A stretch of 64,000 bases of DNA from Clarkia xantiana subsp. parviflora (lineage: Eukaryota; Streptophyta; Magnoliopsida; Myrtales; Onagraceae): the NCBI GenBank assembly GCA_036873135.1, contig JAPTYO010000002.1, positions 50,710,204 through 50,774,203 on the forward strand, written 5' to 3'. The notes beneath the pieces are model-generated. The model ran no database searches. It was given only the letters and a program-made list of their open reading frames with translations, and had not been told where the DNA came from. Every line of letters starts with the position of its first letter. Positions within the stretch are counted from its first letter, which is position 1. Of this stretch, positions 53,890 through 64,000 are shown in pieces. Position numbers and translations under genes: made by a program.

Positions 53890-54573
53890 GTAAAAAGAAA
53901 GCTGTTCGCCTCAAATGATGATGATGAGGGGAAAAGGGAATTAACACCAGGTACAGGACTCGATAAGACGCTCTTCCCAACAAAAAAAAGCGTCCTAGAT
54001 GTCAGACAAGAACAAGAAGAGTCCATCACAGCTTACTTCAGGAGGTTCGCCCAGAATGCAGCTGCACTAAGGGCAACCAAAAAAGAAGTCATCGCCGCGT
54101 TTTACTTGAACATGAACGCGCCAACGTTTTTGCTGTTCGGAAGAATATATGGATGGCGTACAACCAAGACGATGGCTTGCCTGAAAGAGAAGTTGGAGAG
54201 CGCAATCTCTTGTGAACGCGAGCTGGGATGGGGTACACCTCTCAGCTCGAATCAGGAAGCTCAAACTTCAAGAAAACCAGGAAGCTCAAGCGTCGATTAC
54301 CCTGACATCTTCACCCCCTTGAACACGGAGGTCGAAGAGATATACATTAAGCTCATGGAAAACAAGCTTCCGGGTCCACTTGAGCCGATGACTGCCTTCC
54401 TAGGTAGAAATGTGGAAGATTGGTGCCGATTACACCAAACATGGGGGCACCATACTAGCAGTTATTTAACTTTGAGAATGGAGATCGAGGAGTTTATTGA
54501 ACATGGAGCCTTGGGAAGCTATGTCGCAAGGAACGATGCTCGTCCGCTACCGAAACATCTTAGAGGGAGATAG
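53890..54573 (+). pseudogene. Second Gag-like module of G4 after the protease
   Basis: In the same frame as the protease, separated only by TGA at 53887-53889. It encodes an acidic/basic linker, ITAYFRRFAQNAAALRATKK (resembles the end of a retrotransposon Gag domain), a basic stretch, LNTEVEEIYIKL, and WCRLHQTWGHHTSSY followed by LRMEIEEFIEHGALGSYV. The last part mirrors the knuckle region of G4 Gag (WCENHEFYGHETDNC, then FILKGELKQYV) and of G3 (YCRFHRANGHDTNHC, then LIQKGKLKECV). The last zinc ligand is replaced by Tyr. It stands where RT should begin. Confidence 0.6.
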
Positions 54574-56057
54574 CCTATCCATTTTTTATCTGTCTTTACA
54601 TCTTTGTCAACATGTTTGTACTTAGAAATATTTTGGAAAGAGCGATCTGTAAACGCCTTCCTGTAAGAGATTGTACGCATAATCAAATTCTAATGAAGAT
54701 TAATCTACTTTCGTAGGTACATCTCTATAATACGCATTCTACTTTGGATTAACACCAAGTAACAAACAACTAGCATATTACTCATATCAACAACTCAAGT
54801 CATTATACAACTTATATTATGCGACATCAAGAAGATTATTATCAACAATACAAGCTAAACACTGTGTAACGATGAACTTACAACATACAACGCCAACATA
54901 TTTATTATCTACACCAACAAGGAGTATATTTCTCCATCTATAACGACGTCTATCTCAAAAAAAATGTCGGCAACACAGAGCCATCACGCTATGTGCACAG
55001 TCAACTTATATGTCACAATGACAACTTGCGGATCATCTACAAAAAGGGACTTATATAAATTCTCTATCAAAATGACGACTATTCCAAAGGCATCAGCAAC
55101 AAGCAATATATTGGATAAACACCAAGATTTATTATCAAAAGTGACATGCTGTGACATCCTCTTTGCAAGGGCAAACCTCATGTTCACATCTATCAAAGTA
55201 GCATGCTGCGACATCCTCTTTGTAAGGGCAAACCCCATGCTTACTTCTAAAAAATGGCATGCAGGGAAATCCTCTTAGAGGCAAATCCTCATGTTCATAG
55301 CCATTCCCTGCATACAAACCAGGATGCGGCACTTAGGTGGGACTGATCACCCCATCTACAAAGTATGTATATCCCTCTTATGGGTTCATACGCCATGAAG
55401 ATACATTCCTTGATAGTATAGCTTCATGTATACTCAAACTATGCATATCCTCTTAAGGATGCATACATAATGAAGACCTATACCTTAAGTGGGCAGGCTT
55501 CACTCAAAAACGCTAGCATGAGCGCACACTGTTTGAAAAACTCATTAAACTTACAAGTCGAGTCTTGTACAACGTCGCCTTAGAGTGGAACTAAGAGACA
55601 GTATAAACTTAAGTCTTGCTTCGTCAAGATGACACTGTTACATGTCAAGTGCCAAGTGCTCGTGCCGAGTACATTACTATCTACAATGCTACAAGTACCA
55701 AGTGTATATATCATGCTATGCCTTGGAAATTTTTCAAGAGGGGCACTAATAACACCCTACAATGCGCAAGTCGCAATATTGGATGTTTATCCATTATAAC
55801 AAGGAGATCAATCTCATCATGCAAGTCCAATACATACGGACAACAAAGCTAACTCAAGGTATGAAATATTACTAGCAAGTTATCACATTTTTGTTATTAT
55901 TGAAAACAGGTCCAAGTGACAAAATACCATGCAAGCAAACACATAAACAAAGGTTGGGACAAAAGCCTCAACGCCACGTCAACCAGTTCACAAAGGGTTC
56001 AACATGCTGAAAGCAAACAACATGATACTATTCAAGAGATAACATCATCTCCAAAGT
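54574..56057. other. AT-rich non-coding region of G4 with short tandem repeats
   Basis: No coding region. Three degenerate units of about 50-60 bp with GCATGCTGCGACATCCTCTT and AGGGCAAACC(C/T)CATG lie at 55141-55300. Other short direct repeats (GTATACTCAAACTATGCATA-type, 55340-55480) follow. In position it corresponds to the tandem array of the other Tat-like elements, between the sense genes and the antisense gene. Confidence 0.65.
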
Positions 56058-57160
56058 CTAAGATAACATCTTCATGAAGTCAACATCAAGCGCAATATCG
56101 TCATTACCATATTCAAAGATCATGGAGAGATAAGCCGCTTCAGCTTCTTTACGCTGTAAATCCGCAACATGGTTAACAACAAAAGAATAATAAGGACCTA
56201 ACTTGTCGAACGGAAAGCCGGAGGCAAGCGCGCGTACTCTGCCAATATAATCATTGGCAAACTCATCAACCATAGATGAAGACTTCGCCTTGGCGGCAGC
56301 AAGGACGGCGGAAGTATGCGCAACAGTGCTGGGATACTCGGCAAGTCCCTTCTCAACCCCTGACTTGTGTGCTTCCTCACGTATATAAGGAAGCGCGACA
56401 TTATGGGCGCTACTACTCTCTGCAATTTGCTGCTTGATAGCAGCAATCTCAGCCTCAAGTTGCTCAACATGGGAACGACGAGCAGCAATGTGTGTATCAA
56501 AATCAGCAACTTGGGAGTTCAAGTTTTTCACCTCCTCCTCGGACTGTGCGAGCTCACGAATAATTGCATTGCTCTTCTGGACAGCAGCCCTCTTCTCGCG
56601 CACAAGCTCAAACACAAAGGATGACATGTTCATCATCCTTGAAATAGCCTAAGTACAATAAACCAAACAACAAGACAATCAACGCAAGGCATATGATTAC
56701 AGCATGCGAACACAGAAGTTATAGCAAGGCTTACGGGGCAAATTCAGCCAAGCTACGCTCAACATATGCTTGTGCTTCTTCGTCTATGGATGGCTTAACG
56801 TCATGATTGCCAGGAGGAACGCACCTTTGAAGCACTCGCACCCCGACTGCCAGTGTGCTGAGCTTGGAATCCTTCGGAAAGTAAAGACTGTCAGTGGAGA
56901 AAGGTGACCGATCTTCTCCAGATACATCCATCCCGTCGGATAGGGTCAAGTCATCACGCTTGATGCCTGGAAGTGCTGCAATAAGGTCAACATAAAACAA
57001 AGAAGATATTAGTAAAAAAATACTAAGTAAAAGAAACATATCGAAGTAAACAACACGTACCTCGACGAGAGGAACGCTCCTCCTCGGGCCGGTCCCTCGA
57101 CCGGGGGGCAGAAGGCGCCACTGTGCGACTCTCGACTCTCTTCCCTTTATCACAAGAAGG
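56058..57160 (-). pseudogene. Antisense spliced gene of G4, 5' part cut by G5
   Basis: On the minus strand: exon 57160-57061 (PRSRDRPEEERSSRR, basic), intron 57060-56976 (GTACGT...TTGCAG), exon 56975-56735 (LPGIKRDDLTLSDGMD, then VKPSIDEEAQAYVERSLAEF), intron 56734-56649 (GTAAGC...ACTTAG), exon 56648-56058. The first join is in phase; the second is not, so a small indel or another splice site is likely. The last exon is a coiled coil (LAQSEEEVKNLNSQVADFDT, VEQLEAEIAAIKQQIAE) of about 190 residues. The position, orientation, introns and coiled-coil end match the antisense genes of the other elements. The PF04195-like part would lie beyond G5. Confidence 0.65.
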
Positions 57161-57857
57161 AGTTGGATCACGGTGGAACTCCGGTACGGACTTTGACGGC
57201 AATCCTAGCTCCTTTGCTCCACGCAATCCTGCAAGAGGGGATAGACGGGCGGTGACCCAGAATCCCTCTCCGATGCTTAAATGAGTATCTCGTATGACTG
57301 GCAAGTAATAAACTCAGAGTGTATTCAACTCAACGTAAGTCTTTCTGAGGTGATCTCCTGCCCTTTTATAGGCAAAGAGATGCCTCAGGTACCTGGCGAA
57401 CCGTTAGGGGTGGTTAGCCCGTATCCCGCATATCTCGGACGTGATCTCGCGTATCTTAGCCATGCCCCGCGTATCTCGGCCACGCTCCGTGTATCTTAAC
57501 CACGTTCCGCGTATCTCGGCCACGCCCCGCATATCTTGGCTTTATCCTCTGATAACGAGTCCCGACTCCCGTCGGGGACTCCAGAGTTATCTCGTTGTGT
57601 CACCGCTCGGGGCCCCTCGTCATCGTGACAGGGCCAATCATTCTCAGGGATTCATCATCGGGGCCTACTTAAAGGCTTCTTATCGGGAGCTTTCAGCTCC
57701 ACTGTCGGAACCGACTCTGTCGGGACCTTGCCTCGTCGGGACTCCCTTCGTCGGGACCCTTCTCTTAGGTCATCTTGACCTTCATTTTGGGGCCTGGTGG
57801 GCCTGTTTGCCGTTTCCTCGCCGTTAAAGGGCCTGACGGCTATAGTCGGACCCATCA
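57161..57857 (-). repeat. 3' LTR of G5 (697 bp)
   Basis: Reverse complement of the G3 LTR, same length. It begins AGTTGGATCACGG where TGTTGGATC is expected, so the terminal base has changed, and ends CGGACCCATCA. U3 repeats of the GGCCACGCCCCGCATATCTTGG type lie at 57430-57540. The TATA box is at about 57361-57369 (minus). Confidence 0.93.
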
Positions 57858-57872
57858 TTTTCCCCCAAGACA
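57858..57872 (-). promoter_or_regulatory. Polypurine tract of G5
   Basis: TGTCTTGGGGGAAAA on the minus strand before the LTR start TGATGGG. Confidence 0.87.
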
Positions 57873-58107
57873 TGAGGGACTTTTAGTTCGTCGTGTCTTT
57901 CAAATCCCGATCTTTCAATACTAGAGTCGGGGATCTTTTCCTTGGTTCAGTTACTCAGTTTATCAGTCTTCTCCTCTACGTTTCCTCAGGGTTTCTGGAT
58001 AACTGTTATATCCCAAGGGTCTTCTCGGTTTCCTAGTGCATTAAATGCAGTAGATAATGGAGTGACGTTTTCGACCCACGTGCCTGATTTTTCGCGCCTG
58101 TCCTTTT

Positions 58108-58126
58108 CTGAAAAAGTGCTTTTTAG
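58108..58126. promoter_or_regulatory. Degenerate dyad upstream of the G5 antisense gene
   Basis: CTGAAAAAGTGCTTTTTAG, about 115 bp before the TATA box. Counterpart of the dyads in G1 and G3, here with one mismatch. Confidence 0.4.
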
Positions 58127-58241
58127 GACGTTTCATCATTACGCCCGTTGTCCTTCTGCACGTTTCATCTCAACGGTCCAGATTAAGACTCTTCGACTTC
58201 GACGACTCGGATCGAAGTGTCCTTTCAACCGTCTTCTTCGA

Positions 58242-58249
58242 CTATAAAA
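58242..58249 (+). promoter_or_regulatory. TATA box of the G5 antisense gene
   Basis: CTATAAAACCCTAG, about 165 bp before the ATG at 58412. Identical core and spacing to G3. Confidence 0.68.
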
Positions 58250-58411
58250 CCCTAGCCACAGTCACAATTTAATTTTTACCGTCTTCGAATTCTCAAAAGC
58301 TCTCTGCGATTCCTCTGCAATTCCAAGCTCTGCGATTTTGAAGGTCTTTGGAGTCTTCCCGATCATCTTTCCGGCGACGTTTCGTTCATCTCCTTCAACC
58401 TCCACTTCATC

Positions 58412-61120
58412 ATGTCTGGTAAGGAATCCCTCTTCGTTGCTTGTTCGTCTTTTCTTTCTAATTTTTCCAAGAGTCCCACTGTATTTTCTTGCCCTGGTTG
58501 CTTTTCAGACAGCGGTTCCAGCTCTGAGGGGAGAAAACCCTTTAATTTTGATTATGCTCCAAATGAGATTTCCAATACTGCCTATGATGCAGCTCTCCGA
58601 GAGGGTTGCATCACCATCACCTGGGAACCTCGTTTCCCATATCCTAGGCATCGTCCCTCGAGTGACTCTGAGGTTACTCGTCCCCATAAAGGGGAGGTGT
58701 TTGTCTCTACGGGACAAATATCACCGGGGATCAGGTTCCCCTTTTGCGGTAATCTGGTCGAGCTGTGCCATCATTACAGAACACATCCCACCACCTTTTC
58801 TCCCCATTCCATCCGCCTCTGGAACGCCTTTCAAGTCCTCTGTCTCCGACAGAAGTGGGTCTACAGCCTCCAACTCTTCAGAACCTTTTATGGGATGAAG
58901 TGCAATGAGGCGGGGATTTGCGCCTTCTACCCCCGGATGCCCAAGTGGAGTAAGCAGCAGCTTGCCCGGTACGGTTGGACCAGTGACACCTGGAAGGTGG
59001 TCAAGGGTCGGGGACTCTTGATCGATACAGGGTCCAACAACAGTAGCTGGAAGAAGAGCTACTTCTTTATCCGTCACTCCTCAATTCCCTGGCCTCGCTG
59101 GGAGGTGGCAGCAGACCCTCCGCCTGCTTTCCACACTTATGCTGACGAGGATTTCGAGACTCTCCAACTTATCCAGCTCTATCGGTGGGAGGAGTCTTAC
59201 ACTCCTCTCAACGCCAACTCACTCGTGGAGCGGAACCTGGTGCACGCCGGGATCCGACTCCTCGATATTGTTTCTGGGGGGCAACTCTTCGACGGCCCTT
59301 CCAATATGGTTCCTTGGGTAAACTTCTAATTCTTCTTTGTTTACTGTTTGCAGCCAAGAAGGTATCTGTGCTGACCGATATGTTCCTTAAGCAGGGGGAG
59401 ACTGATGCTGTCCGCCCCTCGCGGAAGAGGAAGTCTGCCAAGAAGGCTGCTGCTAGGTCAGGGTCTCCTTCAGCGGAGCAGCCCAAGCGGAAGCGGGTGG
59501 ATCTGGACCAGCTCTTCGATGTCCAGAACGCTGAAGAAGGTAAACAACTTCGACTTGCTATTAAATCGAACAAGAGGATGGTCCCGTCGGATTTGATTTC
59601 CTCGACCAAGGAAGGCCGCAATACTGATGTCAAAAGAATCCTTCGAGGCGAAACTCCCCGAGTCTTGACAGCAGGATATTATCATTATCGTGGGAAGGAT
59701 CAATACGTCTCCCAACGTATCATCTGGTGTAAGAATCCCGATGAACTTCCTGACTACCTTTCTGAAGCTTCTCATCCTCCAGGTGCAGGTCGCTCGGGAG
59801 CTTCCTCGGGTGCTGCAGCTTCCGCAGACGCACCGCCTTCAGCGGGGGTGCCTTCCACAGCTGGAGAGAAGGCACCAACTGGCGAACAGTTTCGTCAGGT
59901 GGAAACTCTGAACTCCTCCGAGGAGACTGGCGGGGTTGACCCCCCTCAACAGCGTCGGAAGGCGGGGCAATCCCCCTTGAAACTAACCCCTCAGGGGCCG
60001 CCTCCTTCGTCTTCTCCGCAGCAGCGGCAGCTCTCACCTATCCACGACTTCTCTCCTTCCCCTGTTCGGGCCGAGACGGAGGCGTGCCCTCTCATTCCTC
60101 GTCCTATCTCTCCCCTTGCTCTTGATGGGGACTTCTACAGGCCCTTCAATTCTTCACAGGCGAATGCCCCCTGGACTCCTATTCAGACGCTTCAGGGAGT
60201 CCCGCTCACACAAGGGGAACAGGATCAGGAGCTGGCCCTGCATCTGCTGGCGGGTTCTATTCTGCCTTCTATGCGGCATCCGATTTACCTCAATCGGACG
60301 CATATGCAGCGGGACATTAGGGATATGGCTGTGCGCCGCGTAGAGGTGAGACTTTGCTTCTTTCTTGTTGATGATAGATCGGGTCGTTTGTTCATTAACA
60401 CTTTTCCTTCTTATTGCAGGAGCTCAGGGACTACAATCGCCTCATCGGGTATGTTATTGCCTATGATGAGGCCCGGGAGCGGGACCGAGGGGTCCGCGAG
60501 CAGCTTCAGGCGGATCTCAAGGCCTCCAGTCTTCACGGGGGAAGCTTGCCAAAGAGCTGGCTGTCCTCAATCAGAAGATTCGGGACGTTCAGCAGCAGAT
60601 AGCGGACTTCGAGGGGCTCTTGAGGCAAGAGCGGCAGGAGCGGGGAGCAGTTGTGGATCGGCTGACCCAGGAGAAGAAGGCTGCCGAGGACCAACTGGTC
60701 CTTGAGAAGAAGGCTTTGGAGGAGCTAATCGCGGGGTTTCCTGCGCAGCTGGCCGAAGCGGAGGAAAATGGTCGGGAGGACTATCGGAGGTCGGAGGGCT
60801 TCCAAGCTGATGCCATGAAGTTCTTTGGCGCGGAGGTGGAGAACACTCTCTTCAATGCGGTTGAGGAGCTCCACCTGGAGTACGGGGATGTTATCAACTT
60901 CGACAAGTCTCCTTCTCTCGCTCCTTTTGCGAAGAAGTATTTTGCTCTTTCCGAGGAGAGTGATGGGGGGAGTACCCCCGTAATTGTCGAAGACGCTTCT
61001 GAACTTCCAAGTGCGGACGCCCCGATAGTCAATCCTTCCGAAGCCAATCTTGTGGATCCCTCTGCTACCGACTCCGCGGACCCAGCTGCTGCCGATGCTG
61101 CCGACAAGGACCAAGCTTGA
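58412..61120 (+). pseudogene. Antisense spliced gene of G5 (PF04195-like), nearly intact
   Basis: The inferred exons are 58412-58418 (ATGTCTG), 58509-59317, about 59358-60345 and 60420-61120. The introns are GTAAGG...TTTTCAG (90 bp), GTAAAC...GCAGCCAAG (the second AG keeps the frame) and GTGAGA...TTGCAG (74 bp). Exon 2: MSDSGSSSEGRKPF, FPFCGNLVELCHHYRTHPTT, FYPRMPKWSKQQLA, IPWPRWEVAADPPPAF. Exon 3: PSRKRKSAKKAAARSG and PKRKRVDLDQLF (NLS-like), a Pro/Ser-rich middle, and HPIYLNRTHMQRDIRDMAVR. Exon 4: a coiled coil (LTQEKKAAEDQLVLEKKALE), a conserved block (VENTLFNAVEELHLEYGD) and an acidic Ala/Asp/Pro tail ending DKDQA. The only damage I see is a one-base deletion near 60530. Function unknown; a nuclear DNA- or RNA-associated role is a guess. 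Confidence 0.8.
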
Positions 61121-61212
61121 ATATTTTTATCTTTTAGAGTCCTTGTATTTTCTTCTCTTTTGTCATCGTCGGGCCTTTGAGCCCTTATCAATATCAAACT
61201 TCTCTAGTTCCG

Positions 61213-62108
61213 ATCTTTTGTTGCACTTCTCCGAGTGACTTTACTTATACGCGCTTAAGTCGAAACTTCGAAGACACTTAAGACATTCTCGTATGTCTTT
61301 CCCGACGATTTAATAACTTGCACCACTTAAGGCGACTTAACTCCGTGCATCACTTAAGACGACTTAATTCTGCGCACCACTTAAGGCGACTTAGTTCCAT
61401 GCATCACTTAAGATGACTTTATATTACTTAGGGTAAATCTAAGAATCGTGCATCACTTAAGACGACTTAATTCTGTGCACCACTTAAGGCGACTTAGTTC
61501 CATGCATCACTTAAGACGACTTTCGGATACTTAGAATAAATCTAAGTATTGTGCACCACTCAAGGCGACTTTCCTCGTGCATCACTTAAGACGACTTTCG
61601 GATACTTAGAATAAATCTAAGTATTGTGCACCACTCAAGGCGACTTAGTCCCGCGCATCACTTAAGACGACTTTTGGATACTTAGAATAAATCTAAGCAT
61701 CGTGCATCACTTAAGACGACTTAATTCTGTGCACCACTTAAGGCGACTTAGTTCCATGCATCACTTAAGACGACTTTCGGATACTTAGAATAAATCTAAG
61801 CATTGTGCATCACTTAAGACGACTTAATTCTGTGCACCACTTAAGGCGACTTAGTTCCATGCATCACTTAAGACGACTTTCGGATACTTAGAATAAATCT
61901 AAGGACAACTCTTATTTGGAAGCAACCTCTTTATTCATTGACGGCACAAAATTGGCTTACATCGAATTAAACGATAAACAGCATACACCACTTAAGGCGA
62001 TTTTACATCGAGCACCACTTAAGGCGACTTCATCGGGCACCACTTAAGGCGACTTTATCGGGCACCACTTAAGGCGACTTTCTCGGGCACCACTTAAGGC
62101 GACTTTCT
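61213..62108. repeat. Tandem array of about 20-bp units, G5, with higher-order repeats
   Basis: About 35 units of two alternating types, (C/G)CACCACTTAAGGCGACTT and CATCACTTAAGACGACTT, with the hairpin CTTAGAATAAATCTAAG recurring at least five times. Three near-identical blocks of about 120-130 bp (61440-61900) show higher-order duplication. About twice the length of the arrays in G1 and G3. Confidence 0.9.
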
Positions 62109-64000
62109 TCAAGCATGGTGTTTCTTCAAGTGTTCGCCACTAAAAGAATGCTTTAACGTTCTGCCATCGAGGTCTTCCAACTTGTATGCATTCGGCGCTG
62201 GCATCCTCACGACCTTATAAGGTCCTTCCCATTTTGGTGACATCTTGTTGATTCGATCCAAAAGGGTGAACTCGTTGCGACGCCAAACCAGCTCCCCGAC
62301 GAAGAACTGTCGGGACTTCACTCGCCTATTGTAGTACCTGGCCGTCGCCAAACGCATTCGAGCTTGGACTTCGTCGGCTTCCCGCCTCTTCTCTTCGAGT
62401 AAGTCCAAGTCCAGACGTCTCATTTCATCGTTCGTCAGGGGCTCGTAATATCTCATCCGATGGGACGCCACAGCTACCTCCACGGGGGCGACAGCTTCCG
62501 TGCCATAAACGAGGCCAAACGGAGTCTCCCCCGTTGATCGTTTGGGTGTCGTTCTAACAGCCCAAAGCACGTTTTCCAGTTCGTTCAGCCACTTGCCCTT
62601 CAAGGCATAGACCCTCTTCTTTAGGCCATCCATCACGATTTTGTTGGCTGATTCTACCTGGCCATTAGTCTGAGCATGGCGTACGGAAGCAGTCCGATGC
62701 TCGATGTTCAACTCCTCCAGATACTCCCTCACCTGAGAGCCGTTTAACGGTTGGCCATTGTCGCTGATCACCACCTTAGGAATCCCGTATCTGGACACGA
62801 TATGGGTTTGGAGGAACTTGACGATCTGGTTCCCCGTTGTTCTGGCCAATGCCTTCGCCTCTATCCATTTCGAAAAATAATCGATAGCTACAAGTAAATA
62901 CTTACATTGTCCTTGTGCTTGTGGAAGAGGTCCCACCAAGTCGATGCCCCACTGCGCGAAGGGCCAAGCGCTCTTGATGGATGTCAGGTTGGCGGCCGGA
63001 GCCACGATACTCGGGGCGTACCTCTGGCACGCGTCGCGTGATCGGACCAACGCCGTTGCTTCTTTGTTCATTGTGGGCCAATAGTAGCCCAAGTTCAACA
63101 CCTTCCTCATAATGGATCGGGCCCCTTCGTGACAAGCCGCGACCCCCTCATGCATTTCCTTCAGGATTCGATTGGTGTCGGGTTCTGCTACACACTTCAA
63201 GTACGGAGTCGAGAACCAGCCCTTCTTGTACAGCTGATTGTCCAGCATCACATAATTAGACGCGATCCGACATATCCTGTCTGCTGCTACCTTATCCTCG
63301 GGGACTGCCCCCGTAGTCAGATACACAACTATCGGGGTCATCAAGGTGGGCTCTTCCTCCGATTTTGTCTCAATGGTGCACACCTGCGTTGGGTCGATGT
63401 TTGACAAGATCACCTTCTCCAGGAAGTGCACCTTCCGATTTTCTTCTAAGGGTGCCCCCAGGGCGAATTTGCTCAAGGTGTCTGCCTCTACGTTTTCCTC
63501 CCTCGGAATAGCCTCGATATCGAAGCTTTTGAAGCTCTCTTTCAGGGTTTGTACCTCTCGCAGATACTTTTTCATTATCGGACTCCTTGCTTCGTATCGC
63601 CCTTGAACCTGGTTCACGATTAACGCAGCGTCGCACTTCACTCTCAAGTGATCGATTCCAGTGCCTTTAGCGATTTTTAGGCCCGTGATAAGAGCTTCGT
63701 ACTCCGCTTCGTTGTTTGTGGCCTTGAATGTTAAAGCCAAAGCATATCGGAGCGGTTCACCTTCACCCGGTGGTATCACAAGAAGCCCGCTCCTGATCCG
63801 TCTGAACTCGCGGAGCCATCCGTGTACATCTCCCAGGTATTTTCCATGTTTGGCTGTTCTGATTGCTCTGCCCTCTTTGGTTGTTCTTCTGTCGGGACCT
63901 TTATGGTTGCCCCCTCTACAGGGCCCGCTTCTTCCAGATCGGGGGCTGTAGACTCTGCTAATGCTTGGCCCTTAATGGCTGTCCTCGGAGCGAAGTGTAT
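62109..64000 (-). pseudogene. pol: Archaeal-type RNase H and integrase of G5
   Basis: Open on the minus strand for 556 codons (63779-62109). Upstream, 64000-63780 encodes QSEQPNMENTWEMYTDGSAS and joins through a one-base frameshift near 63780. A three-codon gap removes part of the segment before STAPDLEEAGP. RNase H keeps TDGS, EAEYEAL, KCDAALIVNQV and VEADTL. The integrase zinc finger has HEGVAACHEG, but its first Cys is Arg (SRDACQRY). The core has GIDLVGPL, ISDNGQPL and NGQVESANK. The C-terminal domain ends LKKHHA. The long frame makes this the best preserved integrase in the window, but the finger is defective. Confidence 0.9.

Larger units (their letters stand above)
51769..57160 (+). 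mobile_element. G4: pol-less Tat-like Ty3/gypsy element, cut by G5
   Basis: It starts with an LTR inside the 5' LTR of C3. It then has a PBS variant, a shortened gag, protease, a second Gag-like module, about 1.5 kb of non-coding DNA, and an antisense gene on the minus strand that G5 interrupts at 57160. RT, RNase H and integrase are absent. Its 3' LTR would lie beyond G5, outside the window. It is only distantly related to G3. Confidence 0.82.
57161..64000 (-). mobile_element. G5: Ty3/gypsy Tat element, 3' half in window
   Basis: It shows a 697-bp 3' LTR (57857-57161), PPT, the antisense gene on the plus strand, an array about twice as long as in G3, and integrase to the archaeal-type RNase H on the minus strand running off the window end. 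It is close to G3. It inserted into an exon of the antisense gene of G4; the five bases before the LTR are GAAGG (57156-57160). Confidence 0.92.

Noticed and set aside
54964..55278. ORF over the 55141-55300 repeats in G4
   Set aside because: The translation only reflects the degenerate repeat units. No domain, and not conserved in the other elements.
57023..57304. Minus-strand ORF spanning the G5 LTR end and G4
   Set aside because: It is a chimera created by the insertion: LTR sequence followed by an exon and intron of the G4 antisense gene. Only the G4 part is a real coding remnant.
61213..62108. Regular short repeats as a possible CRISPR array
   Set aside because: Units are joined head to tail with no unique spacers, the DNA is plant retrotransposon sequence, and the same array lies in sister elements.

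Overview
The window is plant nuclear DNA made almost entirely of LTR retrotransposons nested inside one another. No host gene, rRNA or tRNA gene was found. The plant origin rests on the families present: Ty3/gypsy elements of the Tat lineage (Gag with a CCHC-type knuckle and an RS-rich tail, a DGGSSSDI protease, YVDDMLVKS reverse transcriptase, a second archaeal-type RNase H, no chromodomain, an extra antisense gene before the 3' LTR) and Ty1/copia elements primed by initiator-Met tRNA (TGGTATCAGAGC). The species cannot be named from the sequence.

Layout, with my labels. G0 (1-3255, +) is a decayed Tat element cut by the window edge and by G1. G1 (3256-9353, -) is a Tat element with its 3' LTR, antisense gene, tandem array and integrase; its 5' half is lost at a filler-DNA junction. 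C0 (9354-10163, +) is the 3' end and LTR of a copia element. C2 is a copia host element (+) broken into 10164-10882, 19322-22701, 30597-30901 and 41818-44068. Four insertions split it: C1 (copia, 10883-19316, +, TSD ATAGG), G2 (Tat-like without pol, 22702-30591, -, TSD GGACT), G3 (Tat, 30902-41812, +, TSD ATACC) and C3 (copia, from 44069, -). C3 is itself cut in its 5' LTR by G4 (Tat-like without pol, 51769-57160, +). G4 is cut in its antisense gene by G5 (Tat, 57161 to the window end, -).

Relative ages come from LTR pairs. G3 differs at 4 of 697 positions and is very recent. C1 differs at about 4% and G2 at about 5-6%. C2 is older than all three by nesting.

The two systems I find most unusual are these. 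(1) In all five Tat-like elements an antisense gene runs toward pol, and the two converge on a tandem-repeat array. In the four copies whose 5' end is visible it has a TATA-like box, and its exon joins have recognisable splice sites. It encodes a PF04195-like N-terminal region, a basic middle and an acidic or coiled-coil C-terminus, and it persists in G2 and G4, which have lost RT, RNase H and integrase. (2) The copia family has no recognisable protease or integrase core in any of its three copies. It nevertheless moved repeatedly, carries a covarying stem-loop in a conserved 1.1-kb 3' region, and in C3 has exchanged its gag exactly at the start codon.

Nearly every coding region carries stops or frameshifts. 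The long uninterrupted frames are the G3 gag-protease frame, the G2 gag and protease frames, the G3 and G5 integrase frames and the G1 integrase frame.
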